Counted from the stretch's first letter, positions 17,157 to 25,543 are shown. The stretch: 64,000 nucleotides of DNA from a virus (IMGVR_UViG_3300011113_000747:120543-184542), one strand, 5' to 3'. Made by a program: numbers and translations. Notes: generated by a model from the letters alone, not told the origin.

Positions 17157-17647
17157 TTCAAATTGAACTCAAACCGACTAGAAGAGCTAAGAAGCAATTT
17201 GATTTTGTTGATTTTGAGGTATTAGAGCAGTGTGCTAACATTTTAGTGAATAACTTTCATAAAGTAGAAGCATCAAAAAAGCTAGCTCTTAAATTTGATA
17301 TATCTACTTACCCATCAAAGGAAGAACCCTGGAATCACTATAAGTGGAAGCAAAATGTCATTTGCTTTCATTCGTATGATTCTTATAAACCTGAATATAG
17401 GTTTCGTAGATTCATGGATAGTTTTATTCATGAATTTAGACATTGGGCTCAAGATAAGCTGCTAAAAGTATCGTTCTTCAAAAACTATTCTGCTGATGGT
17501 AAAGAGTATTATAAATGCCCTATTGAGAAAGATACTAGAACATACACAAAACTTGTACTTAATCCTACTCTAAAACTTTACAAAAATCTTTTAGAAGTTA
17601 AACATAAAACTAGCGAGTTCTCGAAATTGAATATAAAGTTCAATTAG
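17153..17647 (+). CDS. Metallopeptidase-like protein (HEFRH)
   Basis: 164 residues. SFIHEFRHWAQDK holds H93-E94-x-x-H97, a zincin-type zinc-binding helix, in a hydrophobic-then-polar setting typical of SprT-like and other small metallopeptidases. A third ligand is not obvious, so activity is uncertain. It lies just upstream of the putative lysis cassette; a cell-wall or protein-processing function is possible. Confidence 0.55.
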   Translation: MIQIELKPTRRAKKQFDFVDFEVLEQCANILVNNFHKVEASKKLALKFDISTYPSKEEPWNHYKWKQNVICFHSYDSYKPEYRFRRFMDSFIHEFRHWAQDKLLKVSFFKNYSADGKEYYKCPIEKDTRTYTKLVLNPTLKLYKNLLEVKHKTSEFSKLNIKFN

Positions 17648-17649
17648 AG

Positions 17650-17662
17650 ACTAAATAGTTTT
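17650..17662 (+). promoter_or_regulatory. Late promoter of the lysis cassette
   Basis: ACTAAATA (TAAATA at 17652-17657), 5 nt, ATG at 17663. Confidence 0.7.
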
Positions 17663-17863
17663 ATGGAACAGTTCATTTTTGATATCATTCAGCCATTTGC
17701 AAGCAACCCTTACTTCCACCTTGTTACTGCTGTTGTAACATTAGCATCAGCAATCTGCGCAGTAACACCAACACCAGCAGAAGGTACTTGGCAGAGTAAA
17801 GTTTATAAGGTAGTAGAGTTTCTTGCTATTAATATCGGCAAAGCAAAAGATAAAGGTAAGTAA
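17663..17863 (+). CDS. Small membrane protein, holin-like
   Basis: 66 residues with one clear membrane segment (about 18-38, HLVTAVVTLASAICAVTPTP) and a basic C-terminus (GKAKDKGK). It is read from a late promoter and its stop overlaps the start of the next gene, which looks like an inner spanin. That context, size and charge pattern fit a holin or pinholin, but holins have no conserved motif. Confidence 0.5.
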   Translation: MEQFIFDIIQPFASNPYFHLVTAVVTLASAICAVTPTPAEGTWQSKVYKVVEFLAINIGKAKDKGK

Positions 17864-18147
17864 TGTCAATTACTAACCTATTTACTTCTGTGTTTAAAGC
17901 TTTAGCTCTTTATTTAGAGCTAAAGAACAGGTCATTCTATAATGATCTCGTCGAGAAACACTATAAAAGAAAGAGGGAACTAATTAATGAAATTGAAGAA
18001 CTCCGTAATATTCCCAATAGTCGCAACACTAATGCTGCTGACGTCTTGTTGCTCGTGCTTGAGCAAGAAAACAAGCGATTTGACGATCTATCAACCTTCT
18101 ATAATAATTTTACAAAAAGAAGCGACGATTCAGACAAAAGAGGGTAA
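17863..18147 (+). CDS. Putative inner-membrane spanin subunit (Rz-like)
   Basis: 94 residues: a weakly hydrophobic N-terminal segment (LFTSVFKALALYL) followed by a long charged coiled coil (about 20-90). The second half of the gene is overlapped in another frame by a lipoprotein gene, the typical Rz/Rz1 arrangement that links inner and outer membrane at lysis. The N-terminal anchor is weaker than in classical Rz, so the assignment rests mainly on the overlap and neighbours. Confidence 0.5.
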   Translation: MSITNLFTSVFKALALYLELKNRSFYNDLVEKHYKRKRELINEIEELRNIPNSRNTNAADVLLLVLEQENKRFDDLSTFYNNFTKRSDDSDKRG

Positions 18148-18226
18148 ATATACCCCACAGTTTGATGAGGTGTGGCATTCTGATAAACGCTATAGAGAAA
18201 TCGAGCGTAAGTTATTATACAAGTGA
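17987..18226 (+). CDS. Putative outer-membrane lipoprotein spanin (Rz1-like), overlapping
   Basis: 79 residues starting inside the preceding gene in the +1 frame. Residues 1-20 are a lipoprotein signal peptide (KLKNS, a hydrophobic core, then LLTSC), so maturation would leave lipidated Cys. The rest is polar. Nested lipoprotein plus coiled-coil partner is the hallmark of two-component spanins and implies a host with an outer membrane. Its end overlaps the convergent gene at 18215 by 12 nt. Confidence 0.62.
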   Translation: MKLKNSVIFPIVATLMLLTSCCSCLSKKTSDLTIYQPSIIILQKEATIQTKEGKYTPQFDEVWHSDKRYREIERKLLYK

Positions 18227-18613
18227 TTTAGCTAGTATATCAGCTCGTCTTTGAGGTGTTATAATTTGTTCAGCAACTAGTAAATCTAGTCCTTGTTGAA
18301 CTCTTGGATCATCACTCCAAACCTCACCATTCCAAATAGTCAATTCTGCAAAGAAATATTTAACCATGTCATTGGTTGATGCAGCAATTGCTATTTTTTC
18401 TTGCACTGTAAATTCATTCCAGAATTCTACTCTGCTGTTCCAAACTTTGCGTGCTGCAAGAATTTGAACTATTTCATCATATGCAATTTGCAGTTCTTGA
18501 AGAGTGGGTTTATCTCCCGGACCTCTCCAATCTAGTGTATTGTAGTCATTAGCAGTTAATGCCCATTCTGCATTAGGATATTTTATTGAAAGTGTGAGAG
18601 GTATGTTAATCAT
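18215..18613 (-). CDS. Tail-fibre-associated protein, possible assembly chaperone
   Basis: 132 residues, last gene of the minus-strand fibre operon; its ATG overlaps the stop of the fibre gene at 18610. The N-terminus (YPNAEWALTANDYNTLDW) and PTLQELQIAYDE resemble small proteins encoded after phage fibre genes that help fold or cap fibres. No catalytic motif. The role is inferred from position. Confidence 0.5.
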   Translation of the reverse strand: MINIPLTLSIKYPNAEWALTANDYNTLDWRGPGDKPTLQELQIAYDEIVQILAARKVWNSRVEFWNEFTVQEKIAIAASTNDMVKYFFAELTIWNGEVWSDDPRVQQGLDLLVAEQIITPQRRADILAKSLV

Positions 18614-19668
18614 GGTCTTATTTCTGTAATTGTCATAGATGATCTTTGTGTTCCTCCATAATAAGGGGTGTTTAAGTAGTCATTTAAGTAAACTGTTTGA
18701 GTTGTTCCCGCTGTTCTACCAAATCTAATTCTAAATGTTTGAGTAGATGTTGATCCGGCTGTTAAAAAATATCTTAAACGAACTTGTGCTGAATGACCAG
18801 TATTGATCAATTGTTGAGAAACAATTGCAGATATATTTGCATCACCATCTCTAACTAAACATGCGTTTACACCCATTGCAGCACTAACATAAATGGCTAA
18901 TTGAACTTCTATTAAAAGAGTGGAATTAGCATTGGTTGGTGTAATAGAAAGATCAAGTTGTGGATATGCAGTACCAACACCGCTTAATGGAATACTATCA
19001 TTTAACGCAATAGTAATTGCAGATGATACTTGTGTTGCATCTTGAACACTAACTACTTGAGCTATTCTTGAAAATCCCCATGTACTTGTTCCAGAGTTAG
19101 CTTGAACAGTAGAATATACAGAAAGGTTATTGGCACTTTGAGTACTAAATTGCGTATATGTATCTTGCCAATTACCTGTTAATGCTCTAACACCTGTATC
19201 AATTGTTCCACCTCCACCCCAAGATCCAGAACTAGTTTGAACTGTAGAATAAACATTGTTCCAATTTGCAGATGAGGTATTAACAGTTGAATATACAGCA
19301 GCATTAGCAGCACTTTGAGTATTAAAAGAGCTATAAACACTATCCCAATTCGCAGATTTACTGTTGGTGGTAGAGTACACTGAAGCATTGCTAGCACTTT
19401 GTGTATTAAATGAGCTATAAACACTATCCCAATTCGCAGATTTGCTGTTTGTTATTGTATAAGCAGCGTTCCAGTTTGCAGAAGTAGTATTAACTGACGA
19501 ATATACTGATGAATTATTACCAGATGTGGTATTGACATTAGAATATACACTATTCCATTGATCGCTTGTACCACCGTTTGCATATACAATACCTGTGGTT
19601 GACAATCTGTCAACAAATGTTTTGTTGCTTAAGCTTTGTGTTGTTGATGTTGTTACATGAATTGGCAT
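18610..19668 (-). CDS. Tail fibre protein with repeated shaft
   Basis: 352 residues. Residues about 35-150 consist of repeated NxxSANWxxVYSxxxTxSA units, like a fibrous trimeric shaft; the C-terminal 140 residues form a compact beta domain, probably the receptor-binding knob. The N-terminal HVTTSTTQSLSNKTF is a short attachment motif seen in phage fibres. It lies between the 824-aa fibre and the small 132-aa protein, all on one strand. Confidence 0.7.
   Translation of the reverse strand: MPIHVTTSTTQSLSNKTFVDRLSTTGIVYANGGTSDQWNSVYSNVNTTSGNNSSVYSSVNTTSANWNAAYTITNSKSANWDSVYSSFNTQSASNASVYSTTNSKSANWDSVYSSFNTQSAANAAVYSTVNTSSANWNNVYSTVQTSSGSWGGGGTIDTGVRALTGNWQDTYTQFSTQSANNLSVYSTVQANSGTSTWGFSRIAQVVSVQDATQVSSAITIALNDSIPLSGVGTAYPQLDLSITPTNANSTLLIEVQLAIYVSAAMGVNACLVRDGDANISAIVSQQLINTGHSAQVRLRYFLTAGSTSTQTFRIRFGRTAGTTQTVYLNDYLNTPYYGGTQRSSMTITEIRP
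19318..19450 (-). repeat. Tandem near-identical repeats in fibre shaft
   Basis: Two copies of an approximately 42-bp unit containing GAGCTATAAACACTATCCCA lie about 84 bp apart. They encode the same NSKSANWDSVYSSFNTQSA block. Confidence 0.65.
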
Positions 19669-19669
19669 A

Positions 19670-22144
19670 TTATACTGATGTTGTTACGAGCTCTCCAGCA
19701 TCTGTTACTGTTACTCTATATTTAAATCCTCCAGAAGACTTTAGAATAATACCTTTTGTTGAATCGGTAATTTCAATATCTTGATTTGTTGAAACAGCTC
19801 CTGTTAACGTTCCACCAGAAAGAGGTAGATATGCTGTTTGCAGTGTGGTATTGACCCACAAAGATGACAATGCATTATATGTGAGAGTTTGCCCATCTGT
19901 TGGAGATATAATTCTTACATTATGCAACTCATCCAATTCATACCCGTTATCAATTTCAACATATATTTTACCATTGTTGGTGGAGTTGAGAGAAAAACCA
20001 ACTTTGACAACATGGTTAGGGGCTTGTGGTTTAACATCAGTAATACCACCTGATGCTGTTGGTGATAGGTAAAGAGTTGTACCTTCTGCAAATCCACTGG
20101 TATCAATGCCTTCAAGTTGACCAATGGCCATGATGTAGCCTTCTTGGTTAATTGCAGTTGCTTGCATTGTTATACCAATGGTATCTGCTGATCTATAATC
20201 ATTGGTAGCAATGGCAGGCCACATTTTGCCTCTGTTGCCTTGAGCGCCAGATAAATAAACTACTGTACCTTTAGGTATAATGGATCCAGTTTTGTTGACC
20301 CCAATAGTCCACAACATCTTGTTGATGGGGTAGTTTAATGTTGGATCACCATCCCAGAACACCAATGTTCGTTGTTCTTGATCATAGTAAAGTCGGCCAT
20401 CATGTGCTGGCACCCCCGTGAGTGGTGTAAAGTCAATGTAGTTAGTAGCCATCGTTGTGGATGACAACAGTCCACTGACGGTCACATTACCAGTAACAGT
20501 ACCACCAGACAACGGCAAATAAGCACCACTTGTACCACCACCCGCTAAGGATGAAAGTGAAACTGTATTACCAAAAGGTGTAATTGTAAGAGCTGCACTA
20601 CTTTCAGTAAAAGTGAGTGTTTGATAACCACCACCACCTCCTCCTGCAAAAATAGTAGCAAGGTCAACACCAGCAGAGAGAATCTGACCAGATGCTATGT
20701 TAAGGGTACCATTCATAGTACCTCCAGCTGCGAACTGTTGAGCTACTGATCCCCCACCACCATAACCAGCTACATATTTTTTAAGATTAGCTGATTCATT
20801 TTCAATTCTTGTTTCTAACTGCTTCTTTAAGCTATTAAGATCTTCTTTCTTAATTGCAACTAGATTGAAATCTTTGATTTTCTTTTCTACCGATTCAACA
20901 ATATTACCACCCAATTCCGACAACTCATTTGCGGTATTTGAAATAATCTTTTCAATCTCATTTTTCTTATCATCTAAGATAGCAGAGTGAGATCTAGCTT
21001 CGGTAAGAATGCTATTTAACCCTTGATTGATTTGTTCCTGTAAACTTGTCTCAGCTCTTTCAATCGCACCATTGATATCATTAATTCTATTATCAAAAAT
21101 AGATATTCTGTTTTCAACGAGTGTTGTAATATCATTAATCTTTTTATCAGCTGCTGATTGAAGACTATTAATCTTCTTAGCTACTAATGTTTCTGCTCTT
21201 TTAAGATTTTCTGTTACTACTTGCTTTGACTCATTACAAATATTTTCTACATCAGCTACGTTAGTTGTTTTTTGTTCCAGTAGCTGCTTTTTAGATTCAT
21301 CAATGAATGTCTGTATTGATTGAAATGCGCTATTTACTTGTGTTTCCTGATTAACTAATTCAGCTTGCAACTCTGCAATCTTTGTATTAATATCATACAC
21401 AACACTCTCTTTGAGATCTTGCAATTGATTGGTCTTTTCATCTACATTTGTAGTAACTATATTTGTATATAATTCAGCAGTTGCTTCAATACTTTCTCTA
21501 ATAGAGTTAGCTTCCGCAACAGCTCTATCAGATATAATTTCTACTTGATTGACCTTTTCATCAAATTTAGTTAATATATCAGATTTGAGGCTATCGATAT
21601 CAGTTACAGAAGAGCTCTTAAGCTCTGATAGACGTTTATCTATTAGATTCGTGAGGCTCTCAGAGAGCTGCTCGATTTTTTGCTTCTTATTGGAGAAGTT
21701 TTCATTGATAACTCTAATAGCATCAGCTTTATACTTTTCAATATTTACTGCTGCATTTTCAGAAACAATGTATGTTTCTTCTATAATAGGTTCTGGATCA
21801 GGTAAGCTTTCTTCTTCAGCAACTGATTCTAGAATCTCTTTTTCTTTAGCAAATACCTTTTTACCACCATCAAGTGATTTAATGTTGAGTATAACATTAT
21901 CATCCCCCTCTTTTAAAACATATAGTGAGTTATAAAGCTTACCATCATATTCAGTAGCAATTTTTAAAACAGGATCACCATTTAAACTATCTACCTTTTC
22001 AGCAATGATTTTATTACCACCGCAATTAATTTCAAATATATCAAAGAATACTTCTTTGAACTCTTTGCAAATAATATAATTCAACCCCTTATCTGCGGGT
22101 ATGAATGCAAAGTCTATATCTAAAATTTTAAGTGTATCACTCAC
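19670..22144 (-). CDS. Long tail fibre protein with coiled-coil and beta C-terminal domain
   Basis: 824 residues. Residues 1-120 are a small globular attachment domain, about 125-470 form one long coiled coil rich in Lys, Glu and Ser, then a Gly-rich hinge (GYGGGG, FAGGGGGGYQ). Two YLPLSGGTxTGxV motifs flank a beta domain (GRLYYDQEQRTLVFWDGD ... YIMAIGQLEG) found in fibre and spike proteins. Starts with GTG placed 5 nt after the late box, which supports this start over internal ATGs. First gene of the fibre operon. Confidence 0.75.
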   Translation of the reverse strand: MSDTLKILDIDFAFIPADKGLNYIICKEFKEVFFDIFEINCGGNKIIAEKVDSLNGDPVLKIATEYDGKLYNSLYVLKEGDDNVILNIKSLDGGKKVFAKEKEILESVAEEESLPDPEPIIEETYIVSENAAVNIEKYKADAIRVINENFSNKKQKIEQLSESLTNLIDKRLSELKSSSVTDIDSLKSDILTKFDEKVNQVEIISDRAVAEANSIRESIEATAELYTNIVTTNVDEKTNQLQDLKESVVYDINTKIAELQAELVNQETQVNSAFQSIQTFIDESKKQLLEQKTTNVADVENICNESKQVVTENLKRAETLVAKKINSLQSAADKKINDITTLVENRISIFDNRINDINGAIERAETSLQEQINQGLNSILTEARSHSAILDDKKNEIEKIISNTANELSELGGNIVESVEKKIKDFNLVAIKKEDLNSLKKQLETRIENESANLKKYVAGYGGGGSVAQQFAAGGTMNGTLNIASGQILSAGVDLATIFAGGGGGGYQTLTFTESSAALTITPFGNTVSLSSLAGGGTSGAYLPLSGGTVTGNVTVSGLLSSTTMATNYIDFTPLTGVPAHDGRLYYDQEQRTLVFWDGDPTLNYPINKMLWTIGVNKTGSIIPKGTVVYLSGAQGNRGKMWPAIATNDYRSADTIGITMQATAINQEGYIMAIGQLEGIDTSGFAEGTTLYLSPTASGGITDVKPQAPNHVVKVGFSLNSTNNGKIYVEIDNGYELDELHNVRIISPTDGQTLTYNALSSLWVNTTLQTAYLPLSGGTLTGAVSTNQDIEITDSTKGIILKSSGGFKYRVTVTDAGELVTTSV

Positions 22145-22156
22145 TAACTTATTTAT
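22145..22156 (-). promoter_or_regulatory. Late promoter of the fibre operon
   Basis: Minus strand AAATAAATA (TAAATA at 22150-22155), 5 nt, GTG at 22144. Confidence 0.68.
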
Positions 22157-22172
22157 TTTTCACACGCTGGTA

Positions 22173-22490
22173 TCAACCATATGAAACTGTTGAGTGAGAG
22201 TAATACTGAGCTCTACAATATACAAGACCAGATGTTGGTGATGCTGCAAACTTTGCACTTAAAAGATCACTTGATGTGATACCTCTTACAGGTACTGTAT
22301 CACCACTATTGATCGCAAAAGCACGTGCATCGGTTGTATTACCGTTATCGTAAATTAAAAGAAGCTGACCACTACCAGTTGGGTTAGTAATTAGCACTTC
22401 AGAACATGTAAAAGCAGAGAGCTTTGTAAGCCCAGTATGGTTAGCTGTAATAGAAAATGACGAACACTGATTAAGATTCTGAAAGGCCAT
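22173..22490 (-). CDS. Small virion-like beta protein
   Basis: 105 residues, nearly all beta and Ser/Thr/Gly-rich (LLIYDNGNTTDARAFAINSGDTVPVRGI), with no charged clusters or membrane segment. The style is that of small capsid-decoration or tail-tip proteins. Its own late promoter supports a virion role. No family recognised. Confidence 0.55.
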   Translation of the reverse strand: MAFQNLNQCSSFSITANHTGLTKLSAFTCSEVLITNPTGSGQLLLIYDNGNTTDARAFAINSGDTVPVRGITSSDLLSAKFAASPTSGLVYCRAQYYSHSTVSYG

Positions 22491-22504
22491 ATAATTTATT
22501 TAGT
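22491..22504 (-). promoter_or_regulatory. Late promoter of the 22173 gene
   Basis: Minus strand ACTAAATA (TAAATA at 22497-22502), 6 nt, ATG at 22490. Confidence 0.7.
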
Positions 22505-23107
22505 CTCTAAAACTGTATTTATCGCATCCCAGTTTATACACTTGAAGAAGTTTTTGACATATTTCTTTTTGTCAGATTGATAATCTAGATAGAAAGAATG
22601 TTCCCACATATCCAATCCTAAAACTGGATCACCCATAGAGCGATGCATTAAAGGGTTATCTTGGTTAGGAGTTGTATGAAGTTCACCCTTTGTAGTAAGC
22701 CAACACCAACCAGAACCCATAATTGATAAAGCTTTTTCTTCAAATTCGTCTTTAAAATTCTCATAAGACTTAAATTTTGATTCTATTAACTCTTTTACGG
22801 AACCATTTAGCGAGGTATTTTTCTTTAGGATTCGGAACCATATAGAATGATTTAATGCTCCCCCTACATTGAATCTAACAATATCATCATATTTTTTAAT
22901 ATTTTCAGCCATTTCAACTAATGGTTTTGGACGTTTAATTAATTCATTGCATTTTTTAATGTATCCTTTATAGTGTTTATTATAGTGCTCATCCATAGTC
23001 TCTTTAGATGTAAAAGGCTGCAGAGAGCTAAACGAATAATCTACTTTGACTGGCTTATAATAACCAACCCCCTCTATTAATAAACTAACTCTTTCGTTGA
23101 AATCCAC
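22496..23107 (-). CDS. sodB: Iron/manganese superoxide dismutase
   Basis: 203 residues, the family's normal length. All four metal ligands are visible: H41 (HYNKHYKGY), H87 (GGALNHSIWF), D166 and H170 (LDMWEHSFYLDY); GSGWCWL matches the conserved GSGWxWL. The enzyme converts superoxide to peroxide and oxygen. It starts at GTG, 6 nt after a late box, and sits between virion genes, so it is made late and could be carried in the particle or protect the cell before lysis. Confidence 0.9.
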   Translation of the reverse strand: MDFNERVSLLIEGVGYYKPVKVDYSFSSLQPFTSKETMDEHYNKHYKGYIKKCNELIKRPKPLVEMAENIKKYDDIVRFNVGGALNHSIWFRILKKNTSLNGSVKELIESKFKSYENFKDEFEEKALSIMGSGWCWLTTKGELHTTPNQDNPLMHRSMGDPVLGLDMWEHSFYLDYQSDKKKYVKNFFKCINWDAINTVLETK

Positions 23108-23120
23108 AAAAAATATTTAT
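23108..23120 (-). promoter_or_regulatory. Late promoter of the superoxide dismutase gene
   Basis: Minus strand AATAAATA (TAAATA at 23114-23119), 6 nt of T, GTG at 23107. Confidence 0.65.
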
Positions 23121-23139
23121 TCTTAAAATATATATTTGT

Positions 23140-23355
23140 ATGGATAACGCCAAATTTAAAAAATTCTTAGAAAAAGAACTTGAAAAGATTGCAGATATTG
23201 TTGATGAAATCTACGATAAATTAGAAGAAGTAGATGATATGGACATATTTGATTCAGCAGATGTGTGGTTAAGTGGAATAAAACAATTAATTAGTTATGA
23301 TGATGGTGATTTAGAAGTTGATTCTACAGCAGCTGATACCATAGATATACTATAA
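23140..23355 (+). CDS. Small acidic hypothetical protein
   Basis: 71 residues, strongly acidic and helical (EKELEKIADIVDEIYDKLEEVDDMD). Divergent from the superoxide dismutase gene. Its stop overlaps the start of the nucleotidyltransferase gene by one base. Only a loose AT-rich promoter (TATATATTTGT) precedes it. No family recognised. Confidence 0.55.
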   Translation: MDNAKFKKFLEKELEKIADIVDEIYDKLEEVDDMDIFDSADVWLSGIKQLISYDDGDLEVDSTAADTIDIL

Positions 23356-24107
23356 TGAAACGTATTGGCATTCTTCTGTGTGGTGGTGTGGGATCTCGAC
23401 TAGGTCAGATTACTAAAGCCATTCCTAAATCTCTAGTTCCAGTTTATGATAGACCACTAGTTGATTATCAGCTGCAGCTCTTTTACGACCTTGGTATTAG
23501 AGATGTAGTTATTATTACTAGACCTGACACTCGCGATCTATTTGTTAACTACATTCATCAATACTCCAATTGGGGTAATTTATTTAAATATATTGCAATT
23601 GAAACACAACCTAATCCAGGCGGCATTGCAGAAGCCTATCTTATTGCTGAAAAATTTATACCAGAAGGCTACAGTACGTTGCTCGGTCTTGGTGATAATA
23701 TCTTTCATTTTATTGATAACAAAGAAAAAGAAGATCTAAGACAGCTATGCATGCATGAAGATAATTTCATTACAACTGTAAAGGTAAAAGATCCAACTCA
23801 ATATGGTGTTGTAAAATATGATGAAAACGGCTTTATTGTTGATGTAGTTGAAAAGCCATCTAACCCACCTTCAAATGAAATTATTCCTGGATTATATTTC
23901 TTTGATAATACAGCGACAACAAAAGTAAGATCTCTTAAACCTTCTGCAAGAGGTGAACTTGAAATTACAGATCTCCAGCGTAAGTATTTGCAAGAAAATA
24001 CTCTTGGTGTTTATAAATTTGAAAATGTATTTTGGTATGATTGCGGCACCATTGAAGATCTTCAACATGCAAATAACTTCATGAAAATACTAGCAGATAG
24101 AAAGTAA
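23355..24107 (+). CDS. rmlA: Sugar-1-phosphate nucleotidyltransferase (RmlA-like)
   Basis: 250 residues. The N-terminus LLCGGVGSRLGQITKAIPKSLVPVYDRPLVDYQL is the glucose-1-phosphate nucleotidyltransferase signature (GGxGSRL, then KxLxPV). LGDNIFHF and the later VEKPSNPPS and GELEITDLQRKYL also match the family. It activates a sugar phosphate with NTP, probably glucose-1-phosphate to dTDP- or UDP-glucose. It is followed after 1 nt by a dehydratase gene, the next step of a deoxysugar pathway. Confidence 0.87.
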   Translation: MKRIGILLCGGVGSRLGQITKAIPKSLVPVYDRPLVDYQLQLFYDLGIRDVVIITRPDTRDLFVNYIHQYSNWGNLFKYIAIETQPNPGGIAEAYLIAEKFIPEGYSTLLGLGDNIFHFIDNKEKEDLRQLCMHEDNFITTVKVKDPTQYGVVKYDENGFIVDVVEKPSNPPSNEIIPGLYFFDNTATTKVRSLKPSARGELEITDLQRKYLQENTLGVYKFENVFWYDCGTIEDLQHANNFMKILADRK

Positions 24108-24108
24108 T

Positions 24109-25176
24109 ATGGAATCCTTCACACTCGATCACAAAACAGTTGTAGTAACAGGTGGATATGGTTTTATCATGTCCAATCTTATCAACATTATAAACGAAAA
24201 TTACTACCATGTGCATATTATCAATGTTGATAAATGCGGTGCTGGTTCAAATAAATCTAATATTTTACCAGAAAGAAATTATAATCGCATTGTTAATCTT
24301 AAGATGAAGTGTGAGGATGCAAAGTTTAAAGATTTGCTTGCTAAACATAAGCCAGATATCATTATTCACGGTGCTGCAGAATCACATGTGGATCGTTCTA
24401 TTACCGATCCTCTTGGATTTGTTACATCAAATGTTGTTGGTACTGCAAATGTTATCAATAGTGTTGATTGGTACCAGAAAAATATCAACAAACATTGCAA
24501 ATGCGTTTTGGTAAGCACTGATGAAGTGTATGGTCACTTAGAAGTAAGTGATAAGCCATGGACCGAGGATAGCCCTATAGCTCCTAGATCTCCGTATGCA
24601 TCCTCAAAAGCCGCGGCAGATCTAATAGCTTTATCCTTCCATAATACTTTCAAAACTGACTTTTGTATTGTGAGAGGATGCAATAACTTTGGTCCAAGAC
24701 AAGATGAAGAGAAGCTGCTACCAAAATACATTACAGGGTTGTTTAGAGGTGATGTGATGCCTGTTTATGGTAATGGTAAAAATATCAGAGAGTGGGTTTA
24801 TGTTGAAGACTTCTGCTACTTCATTTTAGATAGAGCAGTTAATTACTATCCAGGTAAAGTTTTTAACTACGGAAAAGGTGTTTCTAGAACTAATTTAGAA
24901 ATTCTAGATGAAGTTTATGAAACTGTGAAGTTTTTCTGTCGTAAGAAAGATTGCGAACTTATTCATAAATACGCAAAATTTGAAGATACAATTAAGTTTG
25001 TTGAAGATCGCAAAGGACATGACTTTAAGTATGCTATGAGATCTAAGTACCCACATCCTAATCTACCAGGTAAGAGTTTCAAGAAACAACTCTTTAACAC
25101 GGTTGAATTCTACTATGAGAAAACTAAAGCAGAACAAAGAGCAGCTAACCGCTGGTACAGAAAGCTCTTCAAATAA
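24109..25176 (+). CDS. rmlB: NDP-glucose 4,6-dehydratase (RmlB-like)
   Basis: 355 residues, extended SDR fold. NAD site TGGYGFIMSN at about 14-23 (the third Gly of GxxGxxG is Met), the catalytic Thr-Asp-Glu of STDEVYG, and YASSK (YxxxK). NCFGPRQ-like NNFGPRQDEEKLLPKYI and GNGKNIREWVYVEDF are specific to dTDP/UDP-glucose 4,6-dehydratases. It makes the 4-keto-6-deoxy sugar used for rhamnose. The end overlaps the small gene downstream. Confidence 0.87.
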   Translation: MESFTLDHKTVVVTGGYGFIMSNLINIINENYYHVHIINVDKCGAGSNKSNILPERNYNRIVNLKMKCEDAKFKDLLAKHKPDIIIHGAAESHVDRSITDPLGFVTSNVVGTANVINSVDWYQKNINKHCKCVLVSTDEVYGHLEVSDKPWTEDSPIAPRSPYASSKAAADLIALSFHNTFKTDFCIVRGCNNFGPRQDEEKLLPKYITGLFRGDVMPVYGNGKNIREWVYVEDFCYFILDRAVNYYPGKVFNYGKGVSRTNLEILDEVYETVKFFCRKKDCELIHKYAKFEDTIKFVEDRKGHDFKYAMRSKYPHPNLPGKSFKKQLFNTVEFYYEKTKAEQRAANRWYRKLFK

Positions 25177-25318
25177 AGCTCTTCAAAACGCAATTGTACG
25201 TACAATTGAGGAGATGAAACTCATGTGGAGTGGTGTGCCTTATGATGTAAAGATAGCAATTGAAAAACATATTGATTTTTTGTATAGAGAATTAAAGGAA
25301 AGCGGTTATAATATATGA
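25115..25318 (+). CDS. Small hypothetical protein overlapping rmlB
   Basis: About 67 residues if the ATG at 25115 is used, which overlaps rmlB by 62 nt; an ATG at 25214 would avoid the overlap. The conserved-looking part is the helical EEMKLMWSGVPYDVKIAIEKHIDFLYREL. An 18-bp perfect palindrome lies inside it (25191-25208). Overlaps nothing downstream but ends inside the promoter of the next gene. Confidence 0.5.
   Translation: MRKLKQNKEQLTAGTESSSNKALQNAIVRTIEEMKLMWSGVPYDVKIAIEKHIDFLYRELKESGYNI
25191..25208. repeat. 18-bp perfect palindrome
   Basis: CAATTGTACGTACAATTG equals its own reverse complement. It lies 17-34 nt after the rmlB stop, within a possible small ORF. Such a site could bind a dimeric regulator. 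Confidence 0.6.
25296..25312 (+). promoter_or_regulatory. Early promoter of the 25319 gene
   Basis: AGGAAA (25296-25301), N5, TATAAT (25307-25312), 6 nt, ATG at 25319. Confidence 0.7.
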
Positions 25319-25543
25319 ATGACCGCAAAATTTAATGATCAAAACACATACCTTATTGCAAGGTGTGATGTTGAGATGTGGGCGAAAGCAGAGAACGCTC
25401 TCTTTAAGAGGGTGGAAGACCATGTAAAGCGTCTAGAAAAAAATAAAGAACCCTTTACTATTCATTGGCTTATTAACAAAAATGTAGTAGTCACTACAAA
25501 GAATTCTGTAAAAGAGTTTCACTATCTTGAACCTAAAGACTAA
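25319..25543 (+). CDS. Small hypothetical protein
   Basis: 74 residues, mixed alpha/beta, basic middle (FKRVEDHVKRLEKNKE). The ATG is fixed by the promoter rule. Its stop is followed directly by the promoter of the RecA-like gene. No family recognised. Confidence 0.6.
   Translation: MTAKFNDQNTYLIARCDVEMWAKAENALFKRVEDHVKRLEKNKEPFTIHWLINKNVVVTTKNSVKEFHYLEPKD

Noticed and set aside
25287-25303. AAAGGAAA as a Shine-Dalgarno for the downstream ATG
   Set aside because: It is about 18 nt from the ATG in every copy, too far for an SD, and always exactly 5 nt from TATAAT, so it belongs to the promoter.
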